A stretch of 64,000 bases of DNA from Saprospirales bacterium (GTDB lineage Bacteria > Bacteroidota > Bacteroidia > Chitinophagales > Saprospiraceae): positions 248,001 to 312,000 of the forward strand of contig JADJYG010000005.1 of the NCBI GenBank assembly GCA_016719895.1, read 5' to 3'. This document shows positions 52,939 to 60,970 of the stretch, piece by piece. The first letter of the stretch is position 1. Each line of letters opens with the position of its first letter. The notes under the pieces were generated by a model that did not search any database, was not told the origin of the DNA, and saw nothing but the letters and a program-made list of their open reading frames with translations. The translations under genes were made by a program, and so were the position numbers.

Positions 52939-54057
52939 ATGTTGCCTCGGTTATTGCTGCCTGCTCTGCTTATATTTTTTGCCTGTCATTCGACTACCGA
53001 TATGACCGGCTCGGTTGCCCCTGTTCCTTTAGCCGAGCGCCCTAAAAATATTATCCTGTTGATTGGCGATGGTATGGCCCTTGCCCAGGTATCTGCCGGA
53101 ATTTACTGGAAAGGCGTTGGAAAATCAGTTTGGGAGCGGTTTCCGGTGGTTGGCTTTCATAAAAGCCACTCGCATGATGAACGCGTCACCGATTCAGCGG
53201 CAGGCGCTACGGCCTTTGCCTGCGGGCATAAAACAAAAAATGGCGCCATCGGCGTGGTCCCGCCGGATTATAACCCCTGCCCAACGATTCTCGAAAACCT
53301 GAAGTCCCGCGGATGGGCAACCGGAATGGTGGTAACCTGCTCGGCTACGCATGCGACGCCAGCCAGTTTCATCGCTCATGAAGATATCCGGGCTTTCACA
53401 GAATCTATTGCCGAAGATTACCTGGAAACGCCAATCGATTGTTTTGTCGGTGGCGGACAAGGCTATTTTGATGACCGCCCGGATAAAAAAAACCTGTTGG
53501 ATTCCCTTCGGCAGCGCGGCTATGTCGTGCAATCCGGCGCCGGTTTCGGCCGGCTCCCCCTGGACGGTTCCGCGCCGTTTATGCTTTTTACCGCCGAGCG
53601 CGAACCGCCGAGCGCTTCTTCCGGGCGCCGCTACCTCCCTTCTGCCACCTTGAAGGTATGCGACTATTTAAAAAAACGCAGTTCGAAAGGCTTCTTTCTG
53701 ATGGTAGAAGGTAGCCAGATCGATTGGGCCTTGCACGCCAACGACCCTCAGTGGCTCAAAGCCGAAATGCTCGATTTCGATGCTACCGTAGCCGCAGCCC
53801 TTCAATTTGCCCAGTCTGATGGCGAAACCCTGGTCATTGTAACGGGCGACCATGAATGCGGCGGCACCGGGTTGAATGCATCCGATAATAAGAACCGCTT
53901 CACCCTGGCCTTTAGTTCGCGCCTGCACTCCGGGGCAATGGTGCCGGTATATGCCTACGGGCCCAAAGCAGCGCTGTTTTTTGGTATCTACAACAACACG
54001 GAGATCTATTATAAAATGTGGGCAGCCTTGGGCGACCATCTGGCTGAAGCGAAATAA
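52939..54057 (+). CDS. Alkaline phosphatase family lipoprotein
   Basis: This 372-aa lipoprotein (lipobox FFAC, Cys16) has the metal-binding IILLIGDGMALAQV (about residues 38-51) and the nucleophile segment VTDSAAGATAFACGHKTKNGAIGV (about 83-106), in which the Ser of DSA is the catalytic residue. The later metal ligands are VEGSQIDWALHAND (about 257-270) and VTGDHECGGTGL (about 297-308). It hydrolyses phosphate monoesters at the cell envelope. It follows the lolD-like gene by 12 bp and is probably co-transcribed. Confidence 0.93.
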   Translation: MLPRLLLPALLIFFACHSTTDMTGSVAPVPLAERPKNIILLIGDGMALAQVSAGIYWKGVGKSVWERFPVVGFHKSHSHDERVTDSAAGATAFACGHKTKNGAIGVVPPDYNPCPTILENLKSRGWATGMVVTCSATHATPASFIAHEDIRAFTESIAEDYLETPIDCFVGGGQGYFDDRPDKKNLLDSLRQRGYVVQSGAGFGRLPLDGSAPFMLFTAEREPPSASSGRRYLPSATLKVCDYLKKRSSKGFFLMVEGSQIDWALHANDPQWLKAEMLDFDATVAAALQFAQSDGETLVIVTGDHECGGTGLNASDNKNRFTLAFSSRLHSGAMVPVYAYGPKAALFFGIYNNTEIYYKMWAALGDHLAEAK

Positions 54058-54085
54058 CGGCGTTTCCGTCGAACCCGATTTTTTG

Positions 54086-54093
54086 TACCTTTG
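54086..54093 (+). promoter_or_regulatory. Candidate -7 box for glmM
   Basis: TACCTTTG, preceded by a T-run and followed by GCACCC, closely matches the Bacteroidota -7 consensus. It is 84 bp upstream of the TTG start at 54178. The -33 element is poorly defined. Confidence 0.45.
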
Positions 54094-54177
54094 CACCCGA
54101 CTCCCCCGCTTGCTGGGCACAAACCGATGGTGCCCAAACGCAGTTTCCAACCATAGCATTTAAACAGAAACCAAATT

Positions 54178-55554
54178 TTGCCACTCATCAAATCTATTTC
54201 TGGCTTTCGCGGCACCATTGGCGGCCGCCCTGGCGACAACCTTACGCCGCAAGATATCGTCGAGTGCGCGGCCGGTTTCGGGCAGTGGGTGCTCGATACC
54301 ACGGGCAACCCGAAAATCGTTGTCGGCCGCGACGGCCGCATTTCCGGCGAAATCGTCAGTAATCTCGTCGTCAGCACCTTGCGCAGTTTGGGTATCTCGG
54401 TCGTTGACCTGGGGCTCAGCACCACGCCCACGGTGGAAATAGCCGTACCGGAAGAACAAGCCGGCGGCGGCGTTATTCTTACTGCCAGCCACAATCCACG
54501 CGAGTGGAACGCGCTCAAACTGCTCAACAGCCGGGGCGAGTTCATCAGTGCCGCCGACGGCGCAGCCGTCCTGGAACGTGTGGCGCTGGGGAAAATCGAG
54601 TATGCCCCGGTTCATCAACTTGGCGGCTATCAGACAAAATCGGATTATATCGACCGGCATATTGAAAAAATACTGGCACTTCCCCTGGTGGATGTATCCG
54701 CGATCAGGGAAAAGAAGTACCGGATCGTTGTGGATGCGGTCAATTCTACCGGCGCACTTGCCGTGCCGCCCTTACTGCAGGCGCTGGGCTGCCAGGTCAT
54801 GCTGCTGAACGGGGAGGTGACCGGCCAATTTGCCCATAACCCCGAGCCTTTAAAAGAACACCTGGGCCAGCTGTCGGCGGAAGTGCGCTTACAAAAAGCC
54901 AGCCTCGGTATTGCCGTCGACCCCGATGTGGACCGGCTGGTATTTATGTGCGACGACGGCGAATTGTTCGGCGTAGAATATACGCTCGTGGCTGTGGCAG
55001 ATTATGTGCTTTTTAAACAGGGCGCCGGCAACACGGTGTCTAATTTATCCTCCACCCGGGCACTTCGCGATATCACCCTCAAATATGGCGGACAATATTT
55101 CGCCGCTGCAGTAGGGGAAGTCAACGTCGTGGAAAAAATGAAAGCCGTGCAGGCTGTCATCGGCGGAGAGGGCAATGGCGGGGTTATCCTGCCCCAGCTT
55201 CACTACGGCCGCGATGCCCTGGTCGGTATTGCCTTGTTTTTGAGTCATTTGGCACATTCTGGAAAACAAATTTCCACCCTTCGGAAAACTTATCCCGATT
55301 ACCAAATGGTCAAAAATAAAATAGACTGCTCCCCGGCGATTAACCTGGAAAAGGTTTTCTCCACCCTCGCAGCAAAATATAAAAACGAACAAATCAATAC
55401 GGAAGACGGTTTAAAAATCGATTTCGAGAGTGGTTGGGTCCATCTCCGCCCCTCCAATACGGAGCCCATCATCCGGATATATGCCGAAAGCGCCTCGGCG
55501 GTCATCGCCGATAGCCTGGCAAGGAAGATCATGCAGGATATTCATGAACTTTAA
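54178..55554 (+). CDS. glmM: Phosphoglucosamine mutase
   Basis: This 458-aa phosphohexomutase starts at TTG 54178, because the conserved opening (PLIKSISGFRGTIGG) begins right there and no ATG is available. The phosphoserine loop is LTASHNPREW (residues 101-110, Ser104), the metal-binding loop is DPDVDRL (about 248), the sugar-binding EGNGGVI is at about 330, and the phosphate-binding RPSNTEPIIRIYAE is near residue 422. It converts glucosamine 6-phosphate to glucosamine 1-phosphate for UDP-GlcNAc synthesis. The glmM call over phosphomannomutase is probable rather than certain. Confidence 0.85.
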   Translation: MPLIKSISGFRGTIGGRPGDNLTPQDIVECAAGFGQWVLDTTGNPKIVVGRDGRISGEIVSNLVVSTLRSLGISVVDLGLSTTPTVEIAVPEEQAGGGVILTASHNPREWNALKLLNSRGEFISAADGAAVLERVALGKIEYAPVHQLGGYQTKSDYIDRHIEKILALPLVDVSAIREKKYRIVVDAVNSTGALAVPPLLQALGCQVMLLNGEVTGQFAHNPEPLKEHLGQLSAEVRLQKASLGIAVDPDVDRLVFMCDDGELFGVEYTLVAVADYVLFKQGAGNTVSNLSSTRALRDITLKYGGQYFAAAVGEVNVVEKMKAVQAVIGGEGNGGVILPQLHYGRDALVGIALFLSHLAHSGKQISTLRKTYPDYQMVKNKIDCSPAINLEKVFSTLAAKYKNEQINTEDGLKIDFESGWVHLRPSNTEPIIRIYAESASAVIADSLARKIMQDIHEL

Positions 55555-55629
55555 CGCCGGCCGGCGCTGCTTTTTAACGCCTGAACGAATCAATAGACCC
55601 GGAATTTCTTCCATTTTATGCCCCATTTT

Positions 55630-55857
55630 TTAAGTAACGTAAATTTTGGATAGGTCATGGCCTCGGAGAGGCCCAACGTTGGTAGAATTGGTTGATTGTT
55701 AGGAAATATGGCCTCGGAGAGGCCTAACATTTGTTTATTTTCGAACCAATTTTACCAACTTTAGGCCTCTCCGAGGCCCCGTAATCGTGTAATGATTGAT
55801 TTTACAAACGTTGGGCCTCTCCGAGGCCATGACCTATCCAAAGCTCACGTTAAGTAA
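55630..55857. mobile_element. MITE/REP-like inverted-repeat element flanked by 8-bp direct repeats
   Basis: TTAAGTAA occurs at 55630-55637 and 55850-55857 and encloses 212 bp. The ends are inverted repeats of 46 bp (55635-55680 and 55807-55852), identical at 43 of 46 positions, the inner 35 bp perfectly. Inside are four copies of the 15-bp imperfect palindrome GGCCTCGGAGAGGCC, at 55659 and 55710 in one orientation and 55764 and 55814 in the other. The element encodes nothing and has the form of a non-autonomous transposon or REP-type repeat. The mobilising enzyme is not in the window. Confidence 0.75.
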
Positions 55858-55880
55858 ATAGTTGATTTTAAATTTTTCTA

Positions 55881-55957
55881 CCGTCCACCCCCGAGGTTTC
55901 GGGGCAGGCCGTCCACCGTCCACCGTCCACCGTCTACCGTCTACCGTCTACCGTCCA
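55881..55957 (+). repeat. Heptanucleotide tandem repeat ending in the start codon of a cysteine desulfurase gene
   Basis: Seven head-to-tail heptamers fill 55909-55957: three CCGTCCA, three CCGTCTA and one CCGTCCA, the last base being the A of the ATG. An isolated eighth unit at 55881-55887 is separated by a small hairpin (CCCCGA/TCGGGG, 55890-55904). The tract occupies the position of the ribosome-binding region. Confidence 0.9.
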
Positions 55958-57108
55958 TGCAACGCGTTTATTTTGACAATGCAGCCACTACCCCGGTTTC
56001 GGAGGAAGTCATTCAGGCCATGATCCCGGTATTGCGCGAACTATACGGCAATCCCTCGAGCATTCACGCGGAGGGCAGAGCGGTACGGGCGCTGCTGGAA
56101 TCTGCACGTAAAACAGTAGCGCATGCTATCGGAGCAAGTACGGCAGATGTTTTTTTTACTTCCGGCGGTACGGAAAGCAACAATATGGCCATCAAAGGCG
56201 CGGTTCGCGACCTGGGGGTGCAACGGATCATCAGCAGCTCCACTGAACACCACTGCGTGTTACATACCCTTGAAACTGTTGAAAAAGAAAAAGGCATCGC
56301 TATCGTCTGGCTACCCGTGGATACCCTCGGTCGGGTAGATTTGGATGCCCTGGAACAATACCTGGCAGATGGCCAGGGCCTGAAGACGCTGGTGTCGCTC
56401 ATGCACGCCAACAATGAGATCGGTACCATGCTCGACCTGGACCGCGTGTCGGCGCTTTGCCGGCAACACGGCGCGTTGCTCCATACCGATTCCGTACAAA
56501 CCGTAGGTCATTTCCCCATCGATGTAAATAAAACACCGGTGCATTTCCTTTCCGGCGCTGCGCATAAGTTTCACGGGCCCAAAGGCGTGGGCTTTATTTA
56601 TATTAACCCGTCCAGTACAATAAAACCCCTTCTGGATGGTGGCGCGCAGGAACGCAACATGCGCGGCGGCACTGAAAATGTTTATGGCATTGCAGGTCTC
56701 GCCAAAGCGCTCGAATTGGCTATAGCCCACATGGAAGACCGGAGTCGCTACATTCGGGAACTTCGCTCGTATATGATCGATCAGCTCCAGGCGGCATTTC
56801 CAGGCGTGCGGTTTAACGGCGACTATACTGGGAATAGCCTGTATACGGTGCTGAGCGTGTCCTTTCCGCCGTCTGCAAAAAACGAACTGCTCCTGCTCAG
56901 CCTGGATATTGCCGGTATCAGCGCATCCGGAGGCAGCGCCTGCTCGAGCGGCGCCGAAAAAGGTAGTCATGTACTCGCCGCCATTGGAGCCGACCCCGAC
57001 CGGAAAAGCATACGCTTCTCATTCTCGCACTACAATACGCCTGCCGAAGTGGACTGCGTCATCGGCAAACTCCGCGAGATACTACCTGCGCCGGCGGCGA
57101 TACTTTGA
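55957..57108 (+). CDS. Cysteine desulfurase, NifS/IscS family
   Basis: This 383-aa fold-type I PLP enzyme has VYFDNAATTPVSEEV (residues 4-18), VFFTSGGTESNNMAIKG (PLP-phosphate binding), STEHHCVLHTLE, the PLP Lys in LSGAAHKFHGPKGVGFIYI (near 205) and the active-site Cys in GGSACSSGAEKGSHVL (near 328). It moves sulfur from cysteine for Fe-S cluster or thio-cofactor assembly. No iscU or sufE gene is beside it. The start codon abuts a heptamer repeat tract, so no conventional ribosome-binding site is present. Confidence 0.93.
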   Translation: MQRVYFDNAATTPVSEEVIQAMIPVLRELYGNPSSIHAEGRAVRALLESARKTVAHAIGASTADVFFTSGGTESNNMAIKGAVRDLGVQRIISSSTEHHCVLHTLETVEKEKGIAIVWLPVDTLGRVDLDALEQYLADGQGLKTLVSLMHANNEIGTMLDLDRVSALCRQHGALLHTDSVQTVGHFPIDVNKTPVHFLSGAAHKFHGPKGVGFIYINPSSTIKPLLDGGAQERNMRGGTENVYGIAGLAKALELAIAHMEDRSRYIRELRSYMIDQLQAAFPGVRFNGDYTGNSLYTVLSVSFPPSAKNELLLLSLDIAGISASGGSACSSGAEKGSHVLAAIGADPDRKSIRFSFSHYNTPAEVDCVIGKLREILPAPAAIL

Positions 57109-57109
57109 C

Positions 57110-58576
57110 TCAAAAATCTTCAAAAAAAGTTCGGGCATTCCGGCCTACATTGCGCTGCATGGTAGTGGCGTCGTTGTAATTATCCCCGCTGTATTGCTCC
57201 CCGGCATTGCGTTTATACAAGTCGCGTTCCCAACGCGGGTTATTGATTTCCCCCCGTGCGGTGGAATGCAGGATGATAAAATCCTCGCCGGCCAGGGTAG
57301 GATTGTAAAACAGGAACTTGACGTTTCGTTGCTTGGTTTTCGGGAAATTGTAATACACCCAAATTTCATACGGCGGCGCGCTGGGGTCGTCTTCCACGCG
57401 GATCAGGTCGTCCGGCCGGCCATAACGCAGGTAGGCGCGTCCCCGGTCGGTTTCGAAGCCGTACCGAAAGCCGCTGTGGAATTGCTGGTCCGCTGCTCCA
57501 GCTACTTTCATATAGTCGAAATATGCCTGCTCGGGGTTGTTCGGGTCTGCTTGTACAAAGTGCCGGAACAGAAAATACCGCATCGATTTCAAATCAGCGC
57601 CAAGCAGGATATTCTTCAGAATTTCGGCTTCATCGCCGGCCATAAGCGCGGAAATAGCCCGCAGGCTGTACCGCAGGTTTTCCTCGCTCAGATCAGTCAC
57701 AAACTGTTTTTCCACCACGTCTTCGGTCAGTTCAATTTCAGCGACGTCCAGGAATGGATTGCTGCGCTGAAACTGGACCCTGCGGGAACAGAGCAGTTCG
57801 TTGGCCGGGTTGCGCAGCTCGACCGTTAAGGAATAATTTCCGCTTTTTAGTTTGCTGATATCTATGGGCACCAACAGCGCATCGATGGCCGAGGGCTTCT
57901 TGCGCTGCGACCCCACCGACACCAGGGCCGTATTGCCGTTGCCCAACTCCTGCGAGAGGGTGTACCGGATCAAATAGGAATCGCCGGCGATAACCTTGCC
58001 AGAGTGGTATATCTCCGCATAAAATGCCAGCATAGTGGCCGTTCGATCGTAAAAATTGAAGGGTAAGGGCTCCAGAAAGTAGCCGTTTTTCGTAAATGGG
58101 GTCTCCGAATTGTCCGGACGGAAACTGCGCAGCAACAACACATCGGTCAGGTAAACGCCAGCCCCGGTTCCGACAATCAGGGCCGTGGAAAAGACCTTGG
58201 CGTTATCCGGGTCATACACATCCTGGAAGGATATTTCCAGCGTATAATCGCCTGCCGGGATAAACATCCGTTTGACGTCGAGCAACGCTTGCGGACTGCC
58301 CACCAAGGGGCTGTTCAGCCGGTATTTTTCGAAATTGACGATTTGATCGCCTTTTTTAACCAGGATGAGCGTCTCGACCCCGGCCTGCAGGTGCACACTG
58401 TCTACGCGTTTGAAGGTCACAGACGCTGCCGAAACTTCAATGTTAATTTCCAGGTAGGTTTTTTCCGGTGTTGCAAATACCGCATAGGATATGCCGGCAT
58501 CAATGGCTCCAACCACGCCGGGTGCAATTGCCAATAATACACTAAGCAGCAATGGATAAAGGATATCTTTTTTCAT
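57110..58576 (-). CDS. GWxTD domain-containing protein
   Basis: This 488-aa protein has a signal peptide (to about GAID). The N-terminal half is beta-rich, with repeated strands such as TYLEINIEVSAASVTF and GNYSLTVELRNPANELLCS. The C-terminal 150 residues are the GWxTD domain (FRYGFETDRGRAYLRYGRPDDLIRVEDDPSAPPYEIWVYYNF, about 390-431). The family is envelope-associated and of unknown function. It lies 181 bp downstream of the channel-fusion gene on the same strand and may be in the same transcription unit. The stop is 2 bp from that of the convergent desulfurase gene. Confidence 0.82.
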   Translation of the reverse strand: MKKDILYPLLLSVLLAIAPGVVGAIDAGISYAVFATPEKTYLEINIEVSAASVTFKRVDSVHLQAGVETLILVKKGDQIVNFEKYRLNSPLVGSPQALLDVKRMFIPAGDYTLEISFQDVYDPDNAKVFSTALIVGTGAGVYLTDVLLLRSFRPDNSETPFTKNGYFLEPLPFNFYDRTATMLAFYAEIYHSGKVIAGDSYLIRYTLSQELGNGNTALVSVGSQRKKPSAIDALLVPIDISKLKSGNYSLTVELRNPANELLCSRRVQFQRSNPFLDVAEIELTEDVVEKQFVTDLSEENLRYSLRAISALMAGDEAEILKNILLGADLKSMRYFLFRHFVQADPNNPEQAYFDYMKVAGAADQQFHSGFRYGFETDRGRAYLRYGRPDDLIRVEDDPSAPPYEIWVYYNFPKTKQRNVKFLFYNPTLAGEDFIILHSTARGEINNPRWERDLYKRNAGEQYSGDNYNDATTMQRNVGRNARTFFEDF

Positions 58577-58757
58577 AGCAGGCTATTGTACAGTGAAATA
58601 ATGGGCGTTGAAATCTTCATTTCAAAAGTCGGCCATCCGCACGGGCTATCCGGAACGATTTTTTTTAAAAGTCAGGAGTCCGCCCACACGTCCAGGCCTC
58701 TTTTATCCTACAAATATCGCTGGAAAAAGGAATAATTCCTTGGGCGAACAGGCTCTC

Positions 58758-60899
58758 TTAGAGGCTCAGGTTGAAAATAAAGTAGCTGAGAATGATGTAC
58801 ATCATCAAAACCACATATGGCACATAGATCCGCACGGTTTGCATCACCCGTTCTTTTAAGGCCGGGAACGGCCGGTCGGAGTAGGTGACGTACAGGAAAC
58901 ACAGAAAATTCACCCCAAGGGTGAGCAAAAGGAACAGGTAGGCGCGGTTCATCGAGTCGGTGGTGGGCGACAATTGCGTCAGGTTGATGGAGTACGCCAC
59001 GGCTGCCAGGAAGGAGGTAATGATCAATTCGCCGACCTCCTCAAAACTGGATTTATGGAAAAACAACATAAAGATGGGTAGAATGCTGAACATCATAAAC
59101 GGAAGAATGATCAGCGTTATGGCGCCCCATGGCCGGCGGCTGACCTCCAGGCGAACGTTCAGCAGCTTGTATTTTTCCAGGTACCGGGCCGTCTCGCTGG
59201 TGTCCGGCGTTATTTTATCCAGCGCGCCAAGCCGGCTGGTGAGCTGGTTGTCAATGGTAACGAAGTAATCGTTGGTAGCCCAATCGATAAATTTGAACGA
59301 GTCTTTTTTTGTTTTTCCGAGAAGCCGGCTGAAATCGAAGGTAATATTCATTTCATCACTGGTGCTCAGCGCAGAAATGGGGATCGTGATTTGATGCCGG
59401 TCAAAGGGGAAGTCGAAGGTTTCGTAATTGGAGTAAAACTTGCCGCTCACCCGGTAGATCCGCACGATGAAATTATCTTCCCGCCGGGTAGCCACCAGGT
59501 CGCGTTCAGCCTCGCTGGTGCTCATATTGTCGAAGCCAATGTAATCTTCCTTGTCGATGTAGTTGGAATCGGCAATGACCCAATACAAGAGGTTGCAGGA
59601 GAAAGAATTATTCCGGACGTCGATTTCGTTGATGTCGATAATATCCAGCCCTACCCGCAAATTGGGAACGGCCATGCCGCGGCTGTTGATTTGAACAGGG
59701 CAGCTGCGCCATTTGCCATTGGAAACCTGGCTGAAAGTGGGGGTGCGGGTGAGAATCAGGGTGCTGTCAAATTGGTACAACTGGTTATGTTCCGCAATTT
59801 TTTTGCCGCGAATTCCATGAAAAAAAGCGGCGGCCGCCGCACGGTCTTTCACCCCTTGTTCGAGCGCGGCCTTCAGTATATTGGCGGCATCATAACAACG
59901 CCAAATGTACTGGTCCACATTTTTGTGGGTGAAGAACTCCGGAGGGAAGGCTGACCGGAATGCCTGCTGATGGCGGTATAATTCGATCGGGAAGGCCTCA
60001 TTTTCATTTTCCAGCGTAATGAGCGTATGCCCTTTTTTGGTTATAATTTCGATTTCAGCCGGGTTCAGATTCGTACTTTGCAGGAAACCGATAAAGATTT
60101 TTCCGGGAATGGAAGCGGTTTTCAAATATCGCAATACGGCATTGCCAAAACCGGAGTGGGTGTTTAACAAAATGACGGAATCGCGTGTTTGGCGCAGTAC
60201 CCGGTCCAGATTCCGAACGAGCCGAAGCGAATCAGCTGCCGGCGCCTGATTGTTGTTTTGGTACCGTTCCTGCGAAAGAGAATCGATAATCTGGTAGGAA
60301 ATGCCGTTCTGGTCCATCAAATCGGTAAAAATCCGGTGCGGGCGATAGTCGTATTCGGTGACGAACCCTACCGATCGAACTTTCAACGCTTCCCGGATAA
60401 ACCGAACCATATACATCGGTTGCGGATCATTCGGATTCAGAAAAACCGCATTGCCGCGGTAGTCCAGATTATTTTGGTCGGCACTCAGCGCAATTACCGG
60501 AATACCGCCGTCGCGGATGATCGGATGCGCATGCCGGATGTGTTTGCCCCAGGTGTTGTCTACCACCAGCAGGATGTCCGGATTGGCCTGGATTTGGCGG
60601 TAGATCGCTTTTATCCGGGTGCTGTCTTCAACAAATGGGCAGTCAAAAAGCAGGGTATCGAGCCGGACCGCGTACCCGCTGCTATTGAATTCTTTCAGGT
60701 AACCGCTCAGCATGGCGGCATACAGCTGGTCGGTATAATTGCGTTGGGCGGAAGCGGTTTTGTTGTTGATGTCAAAGCCGATGTACGCAATATACTTTTC
60801 CGGACGCTGCCGGCCCAAACAGCCTGCAAAGCACATGGTGGCGAGCAAGAAAATACCTATTCCAAGCCGAAAACAGGAAGTAGTCAGAAGGTGTTTCAT
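58758..60899 (-). CDS. Lipoprotein fusion of periplasmic-binding-protein domain and pentameric ligand-gated ion channel (pLGIC-like)
   Basis: This 713-aa protein has a signal with lipobox FAGC (Cys27). Residues about 35-370 resemble a type I periplasmic binding protein (ILLVVDNTWGKHIRHAHPIIRDGGIPVIALSADQN; SVGFVTEYDYRPHR). Residues about 400-588 form a beta-sandwich with FDFPFDRHQITIPI (495-508), the equivalent of the Cys-loop FPxD motif, and VSRRPWGAITLIILPFMM (586-603), the pre-M1/M1 signature of pentameric channels. Four helices follow: M1 (about 592-614), M2 (622-640), M3 (650-673), M4 (689-710). The predicted function is an ion channel gated by a small ligand. The fold calls are by motif; ligand and ion are unknown. 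Confidence 0.8.
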   Translation of the reverse strand: MKHLLTTSCFRLGIGIFLLATMCFAGCLGRQRPEKYIAYIGFDINNKTASAQRNYTDQLYAAMLSGYLKEFNSSGYAVRLDTLLFDCPFVEDSTRIKAIYRQIQANPDILLVVDNTWGKHIRHAHPIIRDGGIPVIALSADQNNLDYRGNAVFLNPNDPQPMYMVRFIREALKVRSVGFVTEYDYRPHRIFTDLMDQNGISYQIIDSLSQERYQNNNQAPAADSLRLVRNLDRVLRQTRDSVILLNTHSGFGNAVLRYLKTASIPGKIFIGFLQSTNLNPAEIEIITKKGHTLITLENENEAFPIELYRHQQAFRSAFPPEFFTHKNVDQYIWRCYDAANILKAALEQGVKDRAAAAAFFHGIRGKKIAEHNQLYQFDSTLILTRTPTFSQVSNGKWRSCPVQINSRGMAVPNLRVGLDIIDINEIDVRNNSFSCNLLYWVIADSNYIDKEDYIGFDNMSTSEAERDLVATRREDNFIVRIYRVSGKFYSNYETFDFPFDRHQITIPISALSTSDEMNITFDFSRLLGKTKKDSFKFIDWATNDYFVTIDNQLTSRLGALDKITPDTSETARYLEKYKLLNVRLEVSRRPWGAITLIILPFMMFSILPIFMLFFHKSSFEEVGELIITSFLAAVAYSINLTQLSPTTDSMNRAYLFLLLTLGVNFLCFLYVTYSDRPFPALKERVMQTVRIYVPYVVLMMYIILSYFIFNLSL

Positions 60900-60970
60900 A
60901 CCTGTTTATTTTATGGTGCGCTGCTTGCTCAAATGTAAACAATTTTTTTGAAGCACTTCTCTGGCGAAGG

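Noticed and set aside
55659..55828. CRISPR-like array of four 15-bp repeats at about 50-bp spacing
   Set aside because: Two copies are in each orientation and lie inside long terminal inverted repeats, and no cas gene is near; a transposon-type element explains it better.
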